A stretch of DNA of 18,166 nt from Porphyromonadaceae bacterium (lineage in GTDB: Bacteria > Bacteroidota > Bacteroidia > Bacteroidales > CAMTPD01): the NCBI GenBank assembly GCA_003447595.1, contig DLYT01000003.1:40205-58370 (forward strand), read 5' to 3'. Position 1 is the first letter of the stretch. Each line of letters begins with the position of its first letter. Shown piece after piece: positions 7,475 to 14,917 of the stretch. The translations under genes and the position numbers were made by a program. The notes under the pieces were generated by a model. It was not told the origin of the DNA. It saw only the letters and a program-made list of their open reading frames with translations, and did no database searches.

Positions 7475-10021
7475 GTGACTAAAAGAATTTACACATTTGA
7501 CGAAGCATACAAGGCTGCTCTTTCATATTTTGAAGGCGATGAGTTGGCTGCAAAAGTTTGGGTTAACAAATATGCTTTAAAAGACGCTTTCGGCAACATT
7601 TACGAACAGTCGCCAGCTGACATGCATACTCGCCTAGCTACTGAAATTGCCAGAGTTGAAAAGAAGTATCCTAATCCGTTAAGTGAAAAAGAACTTTTCG
7701 ATTTATTAGACCACTTCAAGTACATCGTGCCACAAGGTAGCCCTATGACTGGAATTGGCAACGATTTCCAAATTGCTTCTTTATCTAATTGCTTTGTAAT
7801 TGGCCTTGATGGTCAAGCTGACTCATATGGTGCGATTATCCGCATTGATGAGGAGCAAGTACAACTTATGAAAAGACGTGGTGGTGTAGGTCACGACCTA
7901 TCACACATCAGACCAAAAGGGTCACCCGTTAAAAACTCGGCCCTTACTTCTACAGGACTCGTTCCATTTATGGAGCGCTACTCAAACTCTACCCGTGAAG
8001 TAGCTCAAGACGGACGTCGTGGGGCTTTGATGCTAAGTGTATCAATCAAGCACCCAGACTCGGAATCATTCATTGATGCTAAAATGACTGAAGGGAAAGT
8101 TACAGGAGCTAATGTTTCTGTAAAACTAGACGACGAGTTTATGAAAGCTGCTATTGATGATACACAATATCAGCAACAATACCCAATTGAATCAACAGAC
8201 CCTTCGTATAAAAAAGAAATCAAAGCCTCTGATTTGTGGCGTAAGATTATTCATAATGCATGGCGTTCTGCTGAACCAGGAGTTTTATTTTGGGATACAA
8301 TCATCAAAGAATCTGTTCCTGATTGCTATGCAGACCTTGGTTTTAAAACCGTATCTACAAACCCATGTGGGGAGATTCCATTGTGTCCGTATGATAGCTG
8401 CCGCTTGTTAGCAATCAACCTTTATTCGTATGTTGAAAATCCATTTACTGAAAATGCGACCTTCAACTATGACTTATTCAAACAGCATGTTGCCATTGCT
8501 CAGCGCATCATGGATGACATCATTGATCTTGAAACTGAGAAAATCGAGCGCATCCTCGACAAAATAAATACAGACCCAGAAAGTGAAGAGGTAAAACAAA
8601 CCGAAAGACATTTATGGGAGAAAATTAAAACAAAAACGCTACAAGGCCGTCGTACCGGTGTAGGCATCACTGCTGAAGGCGATATGCTTGCTGCAATGGG
8701 CCTTCGATACGGCACTGAAGAAGCTACCGAATTTTCTGAAAACATTCATAAGACATTGGCACTTGCAGCCTATAGAGCGTCTGTTGAAATGGCAAAGGAA
8801 AGAGGTGCATTTGAAATCTACGATGCTAAGCGAGAAGAAAACAATCCGTTTATCAACCGATTGAAAGAAGCAGATGCAGATTTGTTTGAACAGATGCAAA
8901 AGTATGGACGTAGAAATATCGCTTGTCTTACAATTGCTCCTACAGGAACTACTAGTTTGATGACTCAAACAACATCTGGTATCGAACCGGTTTTCTTACC
9001 TGTATACAAGCGTAGACGCAAAGTAAATCCGAACGATGCTGCGGTACGTGTTGACTTTGTGGATGAAACTGGAGATGCTTTTGAAGAATTCATCGTATTC
9101 CACCCTAAGTTTATGGAATGGATGAGAGTCAACAACATCTCAACAACAAAAAATTATTCGCAAGAAGAAATTGACGAACTAGTCAAACATTCTCCTTACT
9201 ATAAAGCAACATCAAATGATGTAGACTGGTTACAAAAGGTTCGTATGCAAGGTCGCATCCAAAAATGGGTTGACCACTCGATCAGCGTAACCATCAATTT
9301 ACCAAACGATGTTTCGGAAGACTTGGTTAAAACCCTTTACGAAGAAGCATGGAAATGCGGATGTAAAGGATGTACTGTTTATCGTGACGGTTCTCGCTCA
9401 GGTGTATTGGTTGCAACAGACAATACCTCTAAAAAGAAAAAGGACGACTGCAATTGTCCAGAACCTCCGGTAGTGGTTTACAAACGTCCGCGTGAACTTG
9501 AAGCTGAAGTGGTTCGTTTCCAAAACAACAAGGAAAAGTGGATCGCATTTATTGGCATCCTCAACGGTAGACCTTACGAGATCTTTACCGGTATTGCCGA
9601 TGATGATGAAGGCTTGATGCTTCCGAAGAATGTAACCAAAGGAACAATTCTGAAATTGTACCGCGAAGACGGAACAAAACATTACGACTTCCAATTCAAG
9701 AACAAGAAAGGTTTCAAAATGACACTTGAAGGACTTGATGGTAAGTTTGACCCGGAATTCTGGAATTATGCAAAACTAATCTCTGGAGTACTTCGCTACG
9801 GAATGCCAATTGATCAAGTAATCAAACTGGTACAAGGTTTGGAACTCGACAGTGAATCGATCAACACTTGGAAAAATGGTGTTGAAAGAGCATTAAAGAA
9901 ATACTTACCTAACGGCTTAGAAGCGAAAGGTCAAAAATGCCCAAGCTGCGGAAACGAAGCCTTGATCTATCAAGAAGGCTGTCTTATTTGCACCAGCTGT
10001 GGAGCTTCTAAATGCGGATAA
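7475..10021 (+). CDS. nrdJ: Adenosylcobalamin-dependent (class II) ribonucleotide reductase
   Basis: Reduces ribonucleotides to deoxyribonucleotides with an adenosylcobalamin-generated thiyl radical, supplying DNA precursors without oxygen. It starts with GTG at 7475, directly before the conserved TKRIYTFDEAYKAAL start. Key residues are visible: redox Cys C106 (SLSNCFVIG), the NPCGE motif at 296-300 with radical C298 and E300, and partner C309 (DSCRLLAINL). APTGTTSLMT is the phosphate-binding loop. The cysteine-rich segment C-G-C-K-G-C followed by TVYRDGSRSGVL (628-644) matches class II enzymes. The C-terminal part (about 665-815) is a conserved extension, and the last residues form a zinc-ribbon-like tail: CPSC at 822-825, CTSC at 839-842, ending in KCG. 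Such tail cysteines usually rereduce the active site. The length of 848 residues fits Bacteroidota homologs. It has its own terminator. Confidence 0.97.
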   Translation: MTKRIYTFDEAYKAALSYFEGDELAAKVWVNKYALKDAFGNIYEQSPADMHTRLATEIARVEKKYPNPLSEKELFDLLDHFKYIVPQGSPMTGIGNDFQIASLSNCFVIGLDGQADSYGAIIRIDEEQVQLMKRRGGVGHDLSHIRPKGSPVKNSALTSTGLVPFMERYSNSTREVAQDGRRGALMLSVSIKHPDSESFIDAKMTEGKVTGANVSVKLDDEFMKAAIDDTQYQQQYPIESTDPSYKKEIKASDLWRKIIHNAWRSAEPGVLFWDTIIKESVPDCYADLGFKTVSTNPCGEIPLCPYDSCRLLAINLYSYVENPFTENATFNYDLFKQHVAIAQRIMDDIIDLETEKIERILDKINTDPESEEVKQTERHLWEKIKTKTLQGRRTGVGITAEGDMLAAMGLRYGTEEATEFSENIHKTLALAAYRASVEMAKERGAFEIYDAKREENNPFINRLKEADADLFEQMQKYGRRNIACLTIAPTGTTSLMTQTTSGIEPVFLPVYKRRRKVNPNDAAVRVDFVDETGDAFEEFIVFHPKFMEWMRVNNISTTKNYSQEEIDELVKHSPYYKATSNDVDWLQKVRMQGRIQKWVDHSISVTINLPNDVSEDLVKTLYEEAWKCGCKGCTVYRDGSRSGVLVATDNTSKKKKDDCNCPEPPVVVYKRPRELEAEVVRFQNNKEKWIAFIGILNGRPYEIFTGIADDDEGLMLPKNVTKGTILKLYREDGTKHYDFQFKNKKGFKMTLEGLDGKFDPEFWNYAKLISGVLRYGMPIDQVIKLVQGLELDSESINTWKNGVERALKKYLPNGLEAKGQKCPSCGNEALIYQEGCLICTSCGASKCG

Positions 10022-10056
10022 AACATTTGAAGTATAAGAAATGTTAGAATAATAAG

Positions 10057-10086
10057 AAATGCGAGTTTTATACTCGCATTTTTTTA
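10057..10086 (+). terminator. Intrinsic terminator after nrdJ
   Basis: aaatgcgagt (10057-10066) pairs perfectly with actcgcattt (10072-10081) around a 5-nt loop, followed by a T-run to 10085. It lies 35 nt after the stop codon. Confidence 0.93.
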
Positions 10087-10114
10087 TATTAGACGGTCTT
10101 AAACCACATATGAT

Positions 10115-12802
10115 ATGAAAGCTACATTTCACATTCACTTCAACACGATATGGGGACAACAACTATACATCTACGGCTCTATCCCCGAATTAGGCAAATG
10201 GAATAAAGCCTCTGCAATTCCACTTACGTACGAGGAAGACGGAAAATGGAGTACAACTGTTGAACTGTCTTCAGATATCCAACAGTTCGAGTACAGATAC
10301 TTTGTAAGCGCAAACAGAGCATGCATCCTTGAAGAATGGAATATAAACCATCGAATCGGAATCAGCAGCGAAACTCCTGCAATCTCAATGTATGACCACT
10401 GGCAACAAAAGCCATCCAACCTTCCACTATATTCATCGGCATTTACGGATGCTCTATTTACACACAATAAAAGCAACAATCAAAAAGCACTATTCACCAA
10501 TAAGCAATTTCGCTTCAAGATCTGGGCTCCGAAAACGCGTAAAGACGAAACAGTCGTAATTAGTGGCAATATCCCTGAACTAGGCAACTGGGCTCCGAAC
10601 GAAGCTCAGAAGTTATCGTATTGGGGTAATGGAGAATGGCGCATCACTTTTGACACTGAAAGTTTACAATTCCCTTTCGAATATAAATTTGCTATTCTAA
10701 ACAATCAAACCAACGAAATCGCCTACTGGGAAACAGGCGATAACAGAATCATGGATCTAACTCCATCTCCTTACGAAGAGCTTACCATCGTATCCGGACT
10801 TATATTCCAAGAAAATCAGAAAGAGTGGAAAGGTGCAGGAATTGTACTCCCCCTATTCTCGATTCGCTCGGAAGAAAGTTTTGGAATCGGAGACTTTGGC
10901 GACTTAAAGAAACTATGCACATGGGCTACCTCATGCAAGCTCTCAATGATTCAGATTCTTCCAATCAATGACACCTCCATTACGCACACTTGGACCGATT
11001 CATATCCCTATAATGCAAACTCAGTCTTTGCATTACACCCAATCTATTGCGATTTAAAACAACTCCCTTCTTTAAAGTTGGAAAGCAAAACCCGTTACTT
11101 TGAAGAACTTCGACAAAAACTCAATAAGCTAGACGCAGTAGACTATGAAGCTGTCAACAAGGCAAAACAGAAATACCTCAAACTCATATTTGATGAGCTT
11201 GACAAGAAATATTTTGAAGCAAGAGCGTTTATTGATTTCATCAACAACAATAGCTCTTGGCTCTTTCCTTATGCAGCCTACATGTATTTCGGGGAGAAAT
11301 ATTCCTCTTCAGAAACAAAAAAATGGAAAAAATATGCGGAGTACAACAAAGAGTCAATCTTACTCCTTGTACAAGATGAACCTGAAGCCGAGTCTTTTTT
11401 CAACTACATCTATTTTGTTCAATACGAACTACACAAACAATTACTCGCGGCATCGCAACATGCCAAAGAACTTAATATTGTACTCAAAGGGGATATCCCA
11501 ATTGGAGTAAGTCGCCAAGGTTGTGATGTATGGTGCAATCCGGAATTATTCAACCTCAACGGACAAGCCGGAGCACCACCTGATGAGTTTGCAGCAAACG
11601 GTCAGAATTGGGGATTCCCAACCTACAACTGGCCAGAGATGCAAAAAGACAATTATGCCTGGTGGCAACAACGCTTGTTACACATGTCACAATATTTCGA
11701 AGCATATCGCATCGACCATATATTAGGCTTCTTCCGAATCTGGGAAATCCCAATCAACTATATACAAGGTATATGTGGTCATTTTGTCCCATCTCTACCT
11801 CTTTCCTCAAAAGAGATCAATGATGCCGGATTTAAGATGGAGATCGAGAAGTATACAACACCTCGAATACATGAGAAATACCTACACCAATTATTTGGAT
11901 CTGATGTTTCTAAAGTAAAGAAAGAGTACCTTGTCCCATCGTCAGACAAAGAATACTGGAAGCTTAGTACCGAATGTAATACGCAACGAAAGATTAAAAG
12001 TTTATTCAGTGGCAAGCAAGGAGTTTCAGCCAAACGCATAGCTCAAGGTTTGATGACAATCAGTAATGAAGTATTGTTTGTTAGAGACTCTGTAGAGCGA
12101 ACCCTTTTTCATCCACGCATTCTAGCTTCTCAAACATATATGTATGATGAGCTTGGAAATCCAGACAAGTTTGCTTTCGATCAACTCTATTGGGACTTCT
12201 TTTACAGACGTCACAATGAATTCTGGAAAGAAAATGCGAACAAGCAACTCTCCCCGATTATATCGGCAACAAATATGCTTGTTTGCGGTGAAGACCTAGG
12301 TATGATTCCCGATTCGGTACCGGATGTAATGCGTAAACTGCAAATACTTTCGTTAGAATTGGAGCGAATGCCCAAGATGTCGAAAGTAGAGTTTTCCGAC
12401 CCAACTACCATGCCTTACTATTCGGTCTGTACAACATCAACACACGACATGCCTCCAATTCGCAACTGGTGGAAAGAAGATCCTGAAAGAAGACAGCGCT
12501 ACTATAATCAAATCTTAAAGATTGAAGGAGATGCTCCCGAAGAATGCACTCCTGAAATTTGTCGTTTGATTCTTGCTCACAACTTCGATGGCAATAGCAT
12601 GTGGGCTGTTTTTCCATTTCAAGACCTGATATCCATGAGCGAACAGCTTCGCAATGAAGATATCAGTAAGGAGCAGATCAACTTCCCCGACAATCCTCAC
12701 CATTATTGGAATTATCGGACGCATATTACGATTGAAGAGCTGATCAACTCAGAACAGTTTAACGCGAAATTACGGAAAATGATTCTACAATCTGATCGAT
12801 AA
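10115..12802 (+). CDS. malQ: 4-alpha-glucanotransferase (GH77, DPE2-like) with tandem CBM20 domains
   Basis: Transfers alpha-1,4-glucan segments or glucose between maltose, malto-oligosaccharides and glycogen. The protein, 895 residues, is far longer than E. coli MalQ because of its N-terminus. Two starch-binding CBM20 domains are seen at about 1-100 (LYIYGSIPELGKWNKASAIPL) and 130-230 (VVISGNIPELGNWAPNEAQKL). The GH77 domain starts near 240 (GAGIVLPLFSIRSEESFGIGDFGDLKKL). Catalytic residues are present: nucleophile D534 in YRIDHILGFFRIWEIP, acid/base E726 in CGEDLGMIPDSVPDVM and D778 in TSTHDMPPIRNWW. The region between the start of the GH77 domain and D534 includes a long helical insert, as in plant DPE2. 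There is no signal peptide, so it is cytosolic. Homologs of this architecture are common in Bacteroidota. It ends at a strong shared terminator. No other starch gene is adjacent. Confidence 0.95.
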   Translation: MKATFHIHFNTIWGQQLYIYGSIPELGKWNKASAIPLTYEEDGKWSTTVELSSDIQQFEYRYFVSANRACILEEWNINHRIGISSETPAISMYDHWQQKPSNLPLYSSAFTDALFTHNKSNNQKALFTNKQFRFKIWAPKTRKDETVVISGNIPELGNWAPNEAQKLSYWGNGEWRITFDTESLQFPFEYKFAILNNQTNEIAYWETGDNRIMDLTPSPYEELTIVSGLIFQENQKEWKGAGIVLPLFSIRSEESFGIGDFGDLKKLCTWATSCKLSMIQILPINDTSITHTWTDSYPYNANSVFALHPIYCDLKQLPSLKLESKTRYFEELRQKLNKLDAVDYEAVNKAKQKYLKLIFDELDKKYFEARAFIDFINNNSSWLFPYAAYMYFGEKYSSSETKKWKKYAEYNKESILLLVQDEPEAESFFNYIYFVQYELHKQLLAASQHAKELNIVLKGDIPIGVSRQGCDVWCNPELFNLNGQAGAPPDEFAANGQNWGFPTYNWPEMQKDNYAWWQQRLLHMSQYFEAYRIDHILGFFRIWEIPINYIQGICGHFVPSLPLSSKEINDAGFKMEIEKYTTPRIHEKYLHQLFGSDVSKVKKEYLVPSSDKEYWKLSTECNTQRKIKSLFSGKQGVSAKRIAQGLMTISNEVLFVRDSVERTLFHPRILASQTYMYDELGNPDKFAFDQLYWDFFYRRHNEFWKENANKQLSPIISATNMLVCGEDLGMIPDSVPDVMRKLQILSLELERMPKMSKVEFSDPTTMPYYSVCTTSTHDMPPIRNWWKEDPERRQRYYNQILKIEGDAPEECTPEICRLILAHNFDGNSMWAVFPFQDLISMSEQLRNEDISKEQINFPDNPHHYWNYRTHITIEELINSEQFNAKLRKMILQSDR

Positions 12803-12812
12803 AAAACAGACA

Positions 12813-12852
12813 AAGCCCTCTAGTCGTATGTAGATTACCGACTAGAGGGCTT
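12813..12852. terminator. Bidirectional intrinsic terminator between malQ and the bactofilin gene
   Basis: aagccctctagtcg (12813-12826) pairs perfectly over 14 bp with 12839-12852 around a 12-nt loop. The plus-side tail is short (ttcgttatta), while the minus-strand tail (tttgtctgttttttatc) is T-rich, so it serves the convergent bactofilin at least as well as malQ. Confidence 0.85.
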
Positions 12853-12879
12853 CGTTATTAACAATCGAATGTTGATAAC

Positions 12880-13245
12880 TTACTTCTGCTCACTTTTAGC
12901 AGTAAAAGTCATTTTACAGTTTCCATTGAAATTTGCGTTGTTTTCAATCTCCAGACTATCGGCCACAAGATCGCCTTCAATGACAGACCCGGCTTTGATA
13001 GTCAAACGAGACTTGACAAATATATTTCCTTTTACCTCTCCATGTATTTCGGCACTTTCACAATCGATATTGCCCACTACTTTCCCTTTCTGACCCAATA
13101 CGATTTTACCTCCGCACTGGATATTTCCTTCTACGATACCATCAAGACGAAAGTCACTATCTGTCACCAAGTCTCCTTTCACAACAGTTCCTAAAGAAAG
13201 CGTATTATGTGATGCGCCCACCGAATTATTATCTCTAAACTTCAT
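12880..13245 (-). CDS. Bactofilin (polymer-forming cytoskeletal protein)
   Basis: Small protein that self-assembles into nucleotide-independent filaments through a right-handed beta-helix. Bactofilins act in cell shape, polarity or local cell-wall synthesis at the inner membrane. Residues 16-105 show the repeating pattern of the domain, e.g. LGTVVKGDLVTDSDFRLDG, VEGNIQCGGKIVLGQKG, VVGNIDCESAEIHGEVKGNI and IEGDLVADSLEI, with regularly spaced hydrophobic residues and G-N/G-D turns. Short polar tails flank the core (MKFRDNNSVGAS and FTAKSEQK). The length, 121 residues, fits the family. There is no signal peptide or transmembrane segment. The usual M23 peptidase neighbour is not here; folB is divergent across a 171-bp spacer. 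A minus-strand TACATTTG element at 13314-13321 is its probable promoter. Confidence 0.92.
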   Translation of the reverse strand: MKFRDNNSVGASHNTLSLGTVVKGDLVTDSDFRLDGIVEGNIQCGGKIVLGQKGKVVGNIDCESAEIHGEVKGNIFVKSRLTIKAGSVIEGDLVADSLEIENNANFNGNCKMTFTAKSEQK

Positions 13246-13313
13246 AGGTCATAGCTTTATTAAGAATCAGAAATTATCTAAATTCGTTTCAAATCGTTCG
13301 AATTCGATTTTTG

Positions 13314-13321
13314 CAAATGTA
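13314..13321 (-). promoter_or_regulatory. Putative -7 promoter element of the bactofilin gene
   Basis: Read on the minus strand this is TACATTTG, an exact TAnnTTTG match, 69 nt upstream of the bactofilin start. No good -33 match was found at the usual spacing. Confidence 0.45.
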
Positions 13322-13352
13322 ATAGGAATTTTCAAAACTCTCCATATTTATC

Positions 13353-13360
13353 TAGTTTTG
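13353..13360 (+). promoter_or_regulatory. Putative -7 promoter element of folB
   Basis: TAGTTTTG fits TAnnTTTG exactly, with a leader of about 50 nt to the folB start. The -33 region is only T-rich (aattttc, 13327-13333). Confidence 0.45.
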
Positions 13361-13416
13361 CATCGAGATAATTAAACTGAATAATCGATTTTTACAACTA
13401 AAAGGAAATCAACAGT

Positions 13417-13776
13417 ATGAAACAATGGATTGAACTTAAAAACATAACCTTCTATGCGCACCATGGCGTATTTGAACAAGAGCGAATTGTAGGAAATACC
13501 TTCACCGTAGATCTAAAGCTGGGAGTAGATATCTATGAAGCCATGCTTAGCGATAAGCTAGAAGACACGCTCAATTATGCACAAATCTATGAAGTCGTTA
13601 AGCAAGAGATGAGTATTCCCTCTAAACTATTAGAGCGAGTAGCCGGACGAATTATCTTCGCGCTCAAAGATACATTTCCTACGATCATGTCTGTTGAGCT
13701 AAAGCTTGCTAAGGTAAACCCTCCGTTCGTAGCCGAGCTTGATCATGTTGCCATTATTGTAGAGCATTCATTCTAA
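13417..13776 (+). CDS. folB: Dihydroneopterin aldolase
   Basis: Cytosolic folate-pathway enzyme converting 7,8-dihydroneopterin to 6-hydroxymethyl-7,8-dihydropterin and glycolaldehyde. The protein is 119 residues, exactly the family size, and forms octamers in known members. Visible motifs are FYAHHGVFEQERIVGNTF (12-29) with conserved E22, DTLNYAQIYEVV (50-61) with Y54, LLERVAGRI (71-79) with pterin-binding E73, and LKLAKVNPP (95-103) with the likely catalytic lysine K99. All expected residues are present. The start ATG at 13417 matches the usual short N-terminus (MKQWIELKNI). The gene stands apart from other folate genes; its neighbours are a divergent bactofilin and the downstream arginine decarboxylase, which has its own promoter-like element, so co-transcription is uncertain. 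Confidence 0.95.
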   Translation: MKQWIELKNITFYAHHGVFEQERIVGNTFTVDLKLGVDIYEAMLSDKLEDTLNYAQIYEVVKQEMSIPSKLLERVAGRIIFALKDTFPTIMSVELKLAKVNPPFVAELDHVAIIVEHSF

Positions 13777-13810
13777 ATTATATAGTAGAAATATACTCTA
13801 AAATACCCTG

Positions 13811-13863
13811 TTTTTGTATTTTTATAGAGATTACACATCAATAAAATACAAAAAAAATCTCTA
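13811..13863. repeat. Two interleaved inverted repeats between folB and the arginine decarboxylase gene
   Basis: tttttgtatttt (13811-13822) is complementary to 13843-13854 over 12 bp, and tagagatt (13825-13832) is complementary to aatctcta (13856-13863) over 8 bp. The arms are interleaved, so the two stems cannot form as simple nested hairpins. The second repeat touches the -7 element at 13862-13869. AT-rich sequence makes chance likely. Confidence 0.35.
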
Positions 13864-13869
13864 CATTTG
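13862..13869 (+). promoter_or_regulatory. Putative -7 promoter element of the arginine decarboxylase gene
   Basis: TACATTTG matches TAnnTTTG exactly. Transcription would begin near 13875, giving a leader of about 90 nt containing two hairpins. No TTTG is seen at the expected -33 spacing. Confidence 0.5.
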
Positions 13870-13872
13870 CGC

Positions 13873-13921
13873 TCCTTTTTACATTAACCCTGAAAAAGGA
13901 AACTTCTGCAAGCGGCAGAAG
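13873..13921 (+). promoter_or_regulatory. Two tandem hairpins in the 5' leader of the arginine decarboxylase gene
   Basis: tccttttt (13873-13880) pairs with aaaaagga (13893-13900) around a 12-nt loop. Right after it, cttctgc (13903-13909) pairs with gcagaag (13915-13921) around aagcg. Both stems are perfect. The second is GC-richer than its surroundings. A long A/T-rich stretch then leads to the start codon. I do not recognise a known riboswitch class. Confidence 0.5.
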
Positions 13922-13965
13922 CTAAGTAACAATAATTATTATTTTATGATTTTTACGTAGAGAAA

Positions 13966-14568
13966 ATGACAAATCAGTTCCTTAATGATGAGCTTTGTGG
14001 CGCAAACAAGGCTACAACACCGCAAATGCAAGGTGTAGTGATTGGTAATAGAATTCCTAAAGATTATTTCATTACCGATGGAGTTGGCGAAAGCGACATT
14101 ACCATTCACGCAGGTTCTTACCATTTAGCATTGAGAGAAGCCGGTATAGAGAAAGCAAATATTATGACTTACTCTTCTATATTACCGGGAATTGCCAACC
14201 TGATCGAAAGACCTGCCACATATGTGCATGGTGAAGTAATGGAGTCGATCATGGCAGTAGCACACTCTCGCAAAGGAGAAAGAGCAACGGCTGGTATTAT
14301 CTATGGATGGTTAATCAACCGCAACACCGGTGAAAGATACGGTGGTTTAGTTTGCGAACATAATGGGAATTACACCATTGAAGAAATTGAAGAAATGCTT
14401 CGTGCAAGTTTAAACGAGCTTTACGTAAATGGATTCGAAGAGGATTACGTAATCGGAGAAACAAAGCTGATGACAAAAACCTTCGTTCCAGAGAAAGAAT
14501 ATGGTACTGCACTAGTAGCGTTGTGTTTCACAAACTACTTCTGTCCTATCCTTTCTAATCAACAATAA
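13966..14568 (+). CDS. pdaD: Pyruvoyl-dependent arginine decarboxylase
   Basis: Decarboxylates arginine to agmatine, the first step of agmatine-based polyamine synthesis. It uses a pyruvoyl group made by self-cleavage instead of PLP. The proenzyme is 200 residues. It has the family patterns PKDYFITDGVGESDITIHAG (31-50), SYHLALREAGIEKANIMTYSS (51-71) and the ILPGIA segment. The cleavage site is predicted between S70 and S71 in MTYSSILP, giving a small beta chain (1-70) and an alpha chain that starts with pyruvoyl at 71. The conserved HGE (88-90), ERATAGIIYGW and YGGLVCEH are also present. The protein is cytosolic. It has its own promoter-like element and a structured leader, and a hairpin-rich spacer follows. 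No other polyamine gene is adjacent, so downstream steps must be encoded elsewhere. Confidence 0.95.
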   Translation: MTNQFLNDELCGANKATTPQMQGVVIGNRIPKDYFITDGVGESDITIHAGSYHLALREAGIEKANIMTYSSILPGIANLIERPATYVHGEVMESIMAVAHSRKGERATAGIIYGWLINRNTGERYGGLVCEHNGNYTIEEIEEMLRASLNELYVNGFEEDYVIGETKLMTKTFVPEKEYGTALVALCFTNYFCPILSNQQ

Positions 14569-14712
14569 CCTTGTTGAATTTCAAAAGACTCTTAGTCTAT
14601 AAAGACATCTCAAACGTGTGTTTGTATACGTAAGAATCGAATCAATAAAATCGCCTAATAGTTGCTCAGAAAAGCATGCATCGTTTTTCTGAAAACCATT
14701 AGAGGTTTTTCC

Positions 14713-14758
14713 AAAAACCAAGCATGCTTTTTCAAAAAAGTAAGCTTGGTTTTTTTTG
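14713..14758 (+). terminator. Intrinsic terminator downstream of pdaD
   Basis: aaaaaccaagc (14713-14723) pairs perfectly over 11 bp with gcttggttttt (14744-14754), and the stem runs into a T-run (to 14757). The loop can form a further ttttt/aaaaa stem. It lies about 145 nt after the pdaD stop, which is unusually far. Confidence 0.85.
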
Positions 14759-14827
14759 TTTCTATATCACGATTTATTCAGATCGACTCTAATTCCGAAT
14801 GAACACTTCTCAACCTACCTACAACTT

Positions 14828-14858
14828 CTTGTATTTTGATCTTATTTGACTACATTTG
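14828..14858 (+). promoter_or_regulatory. Putative promoter of the PNGase F-like lipoprotein gene
   Basis: TACATTTG (14851-14858) is an exact TAnnTTTG element, and cttg at 14828-14831 lies 19 bp upstream as a possible -33 box. This is among the better-spaced promoter candidates in the window. Confidence 0.55.
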
Positions 14859-14917
14859 CAATTATTTTATAATATACAGCAATGAATTACATTAAATATA
14901 CAAAAAGCACTATATCA

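Larger units (their letters stand above)
14569..14881 (+). other. 313-bp intergenic region with a hairpin cluster
   Basis: I see no gene on either strand. The first 95 bp show nothing notable. Positions 14666-14754 hold a cluster: hairpin tcagaaaa/ttttctga (14666-14692), then alternating arms aaaacc (14692-14697), ggttttt (14704-14710), aaaaacc (14713-14719) and ggttttt (14748-14754). The 8-mer aagcatgc occurs at 14672-14679 and 14720-14727. The last part, up to the next gene, contains the promoter of the PNGase-like gene. Confidence 0.6.

Noticed and set aside
10171..10479. Antisense open frame within malQ, and similar frames inside nrdJ and malQ
   Set aside because: They overlap conserved catalytic or carbohydrate-binding domains on the plus strand and have no recognisable protein pattern.
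12870..12878. Single DnaA-box-like 9-mer (TTATCAACA on the minus strand) before the bactofilin stop
   Set aside because: One isolated near-match in AT-rich DNA is expected by chance and has no companions.
14882..14917. Upstream ATG as the start of the PNGase-like gene
   Set aside because: It would put 12 polar residues before a textbook lipoprotein signal peptide; the MKK start at 14918 fits better, though 14882 cannot be excluded.
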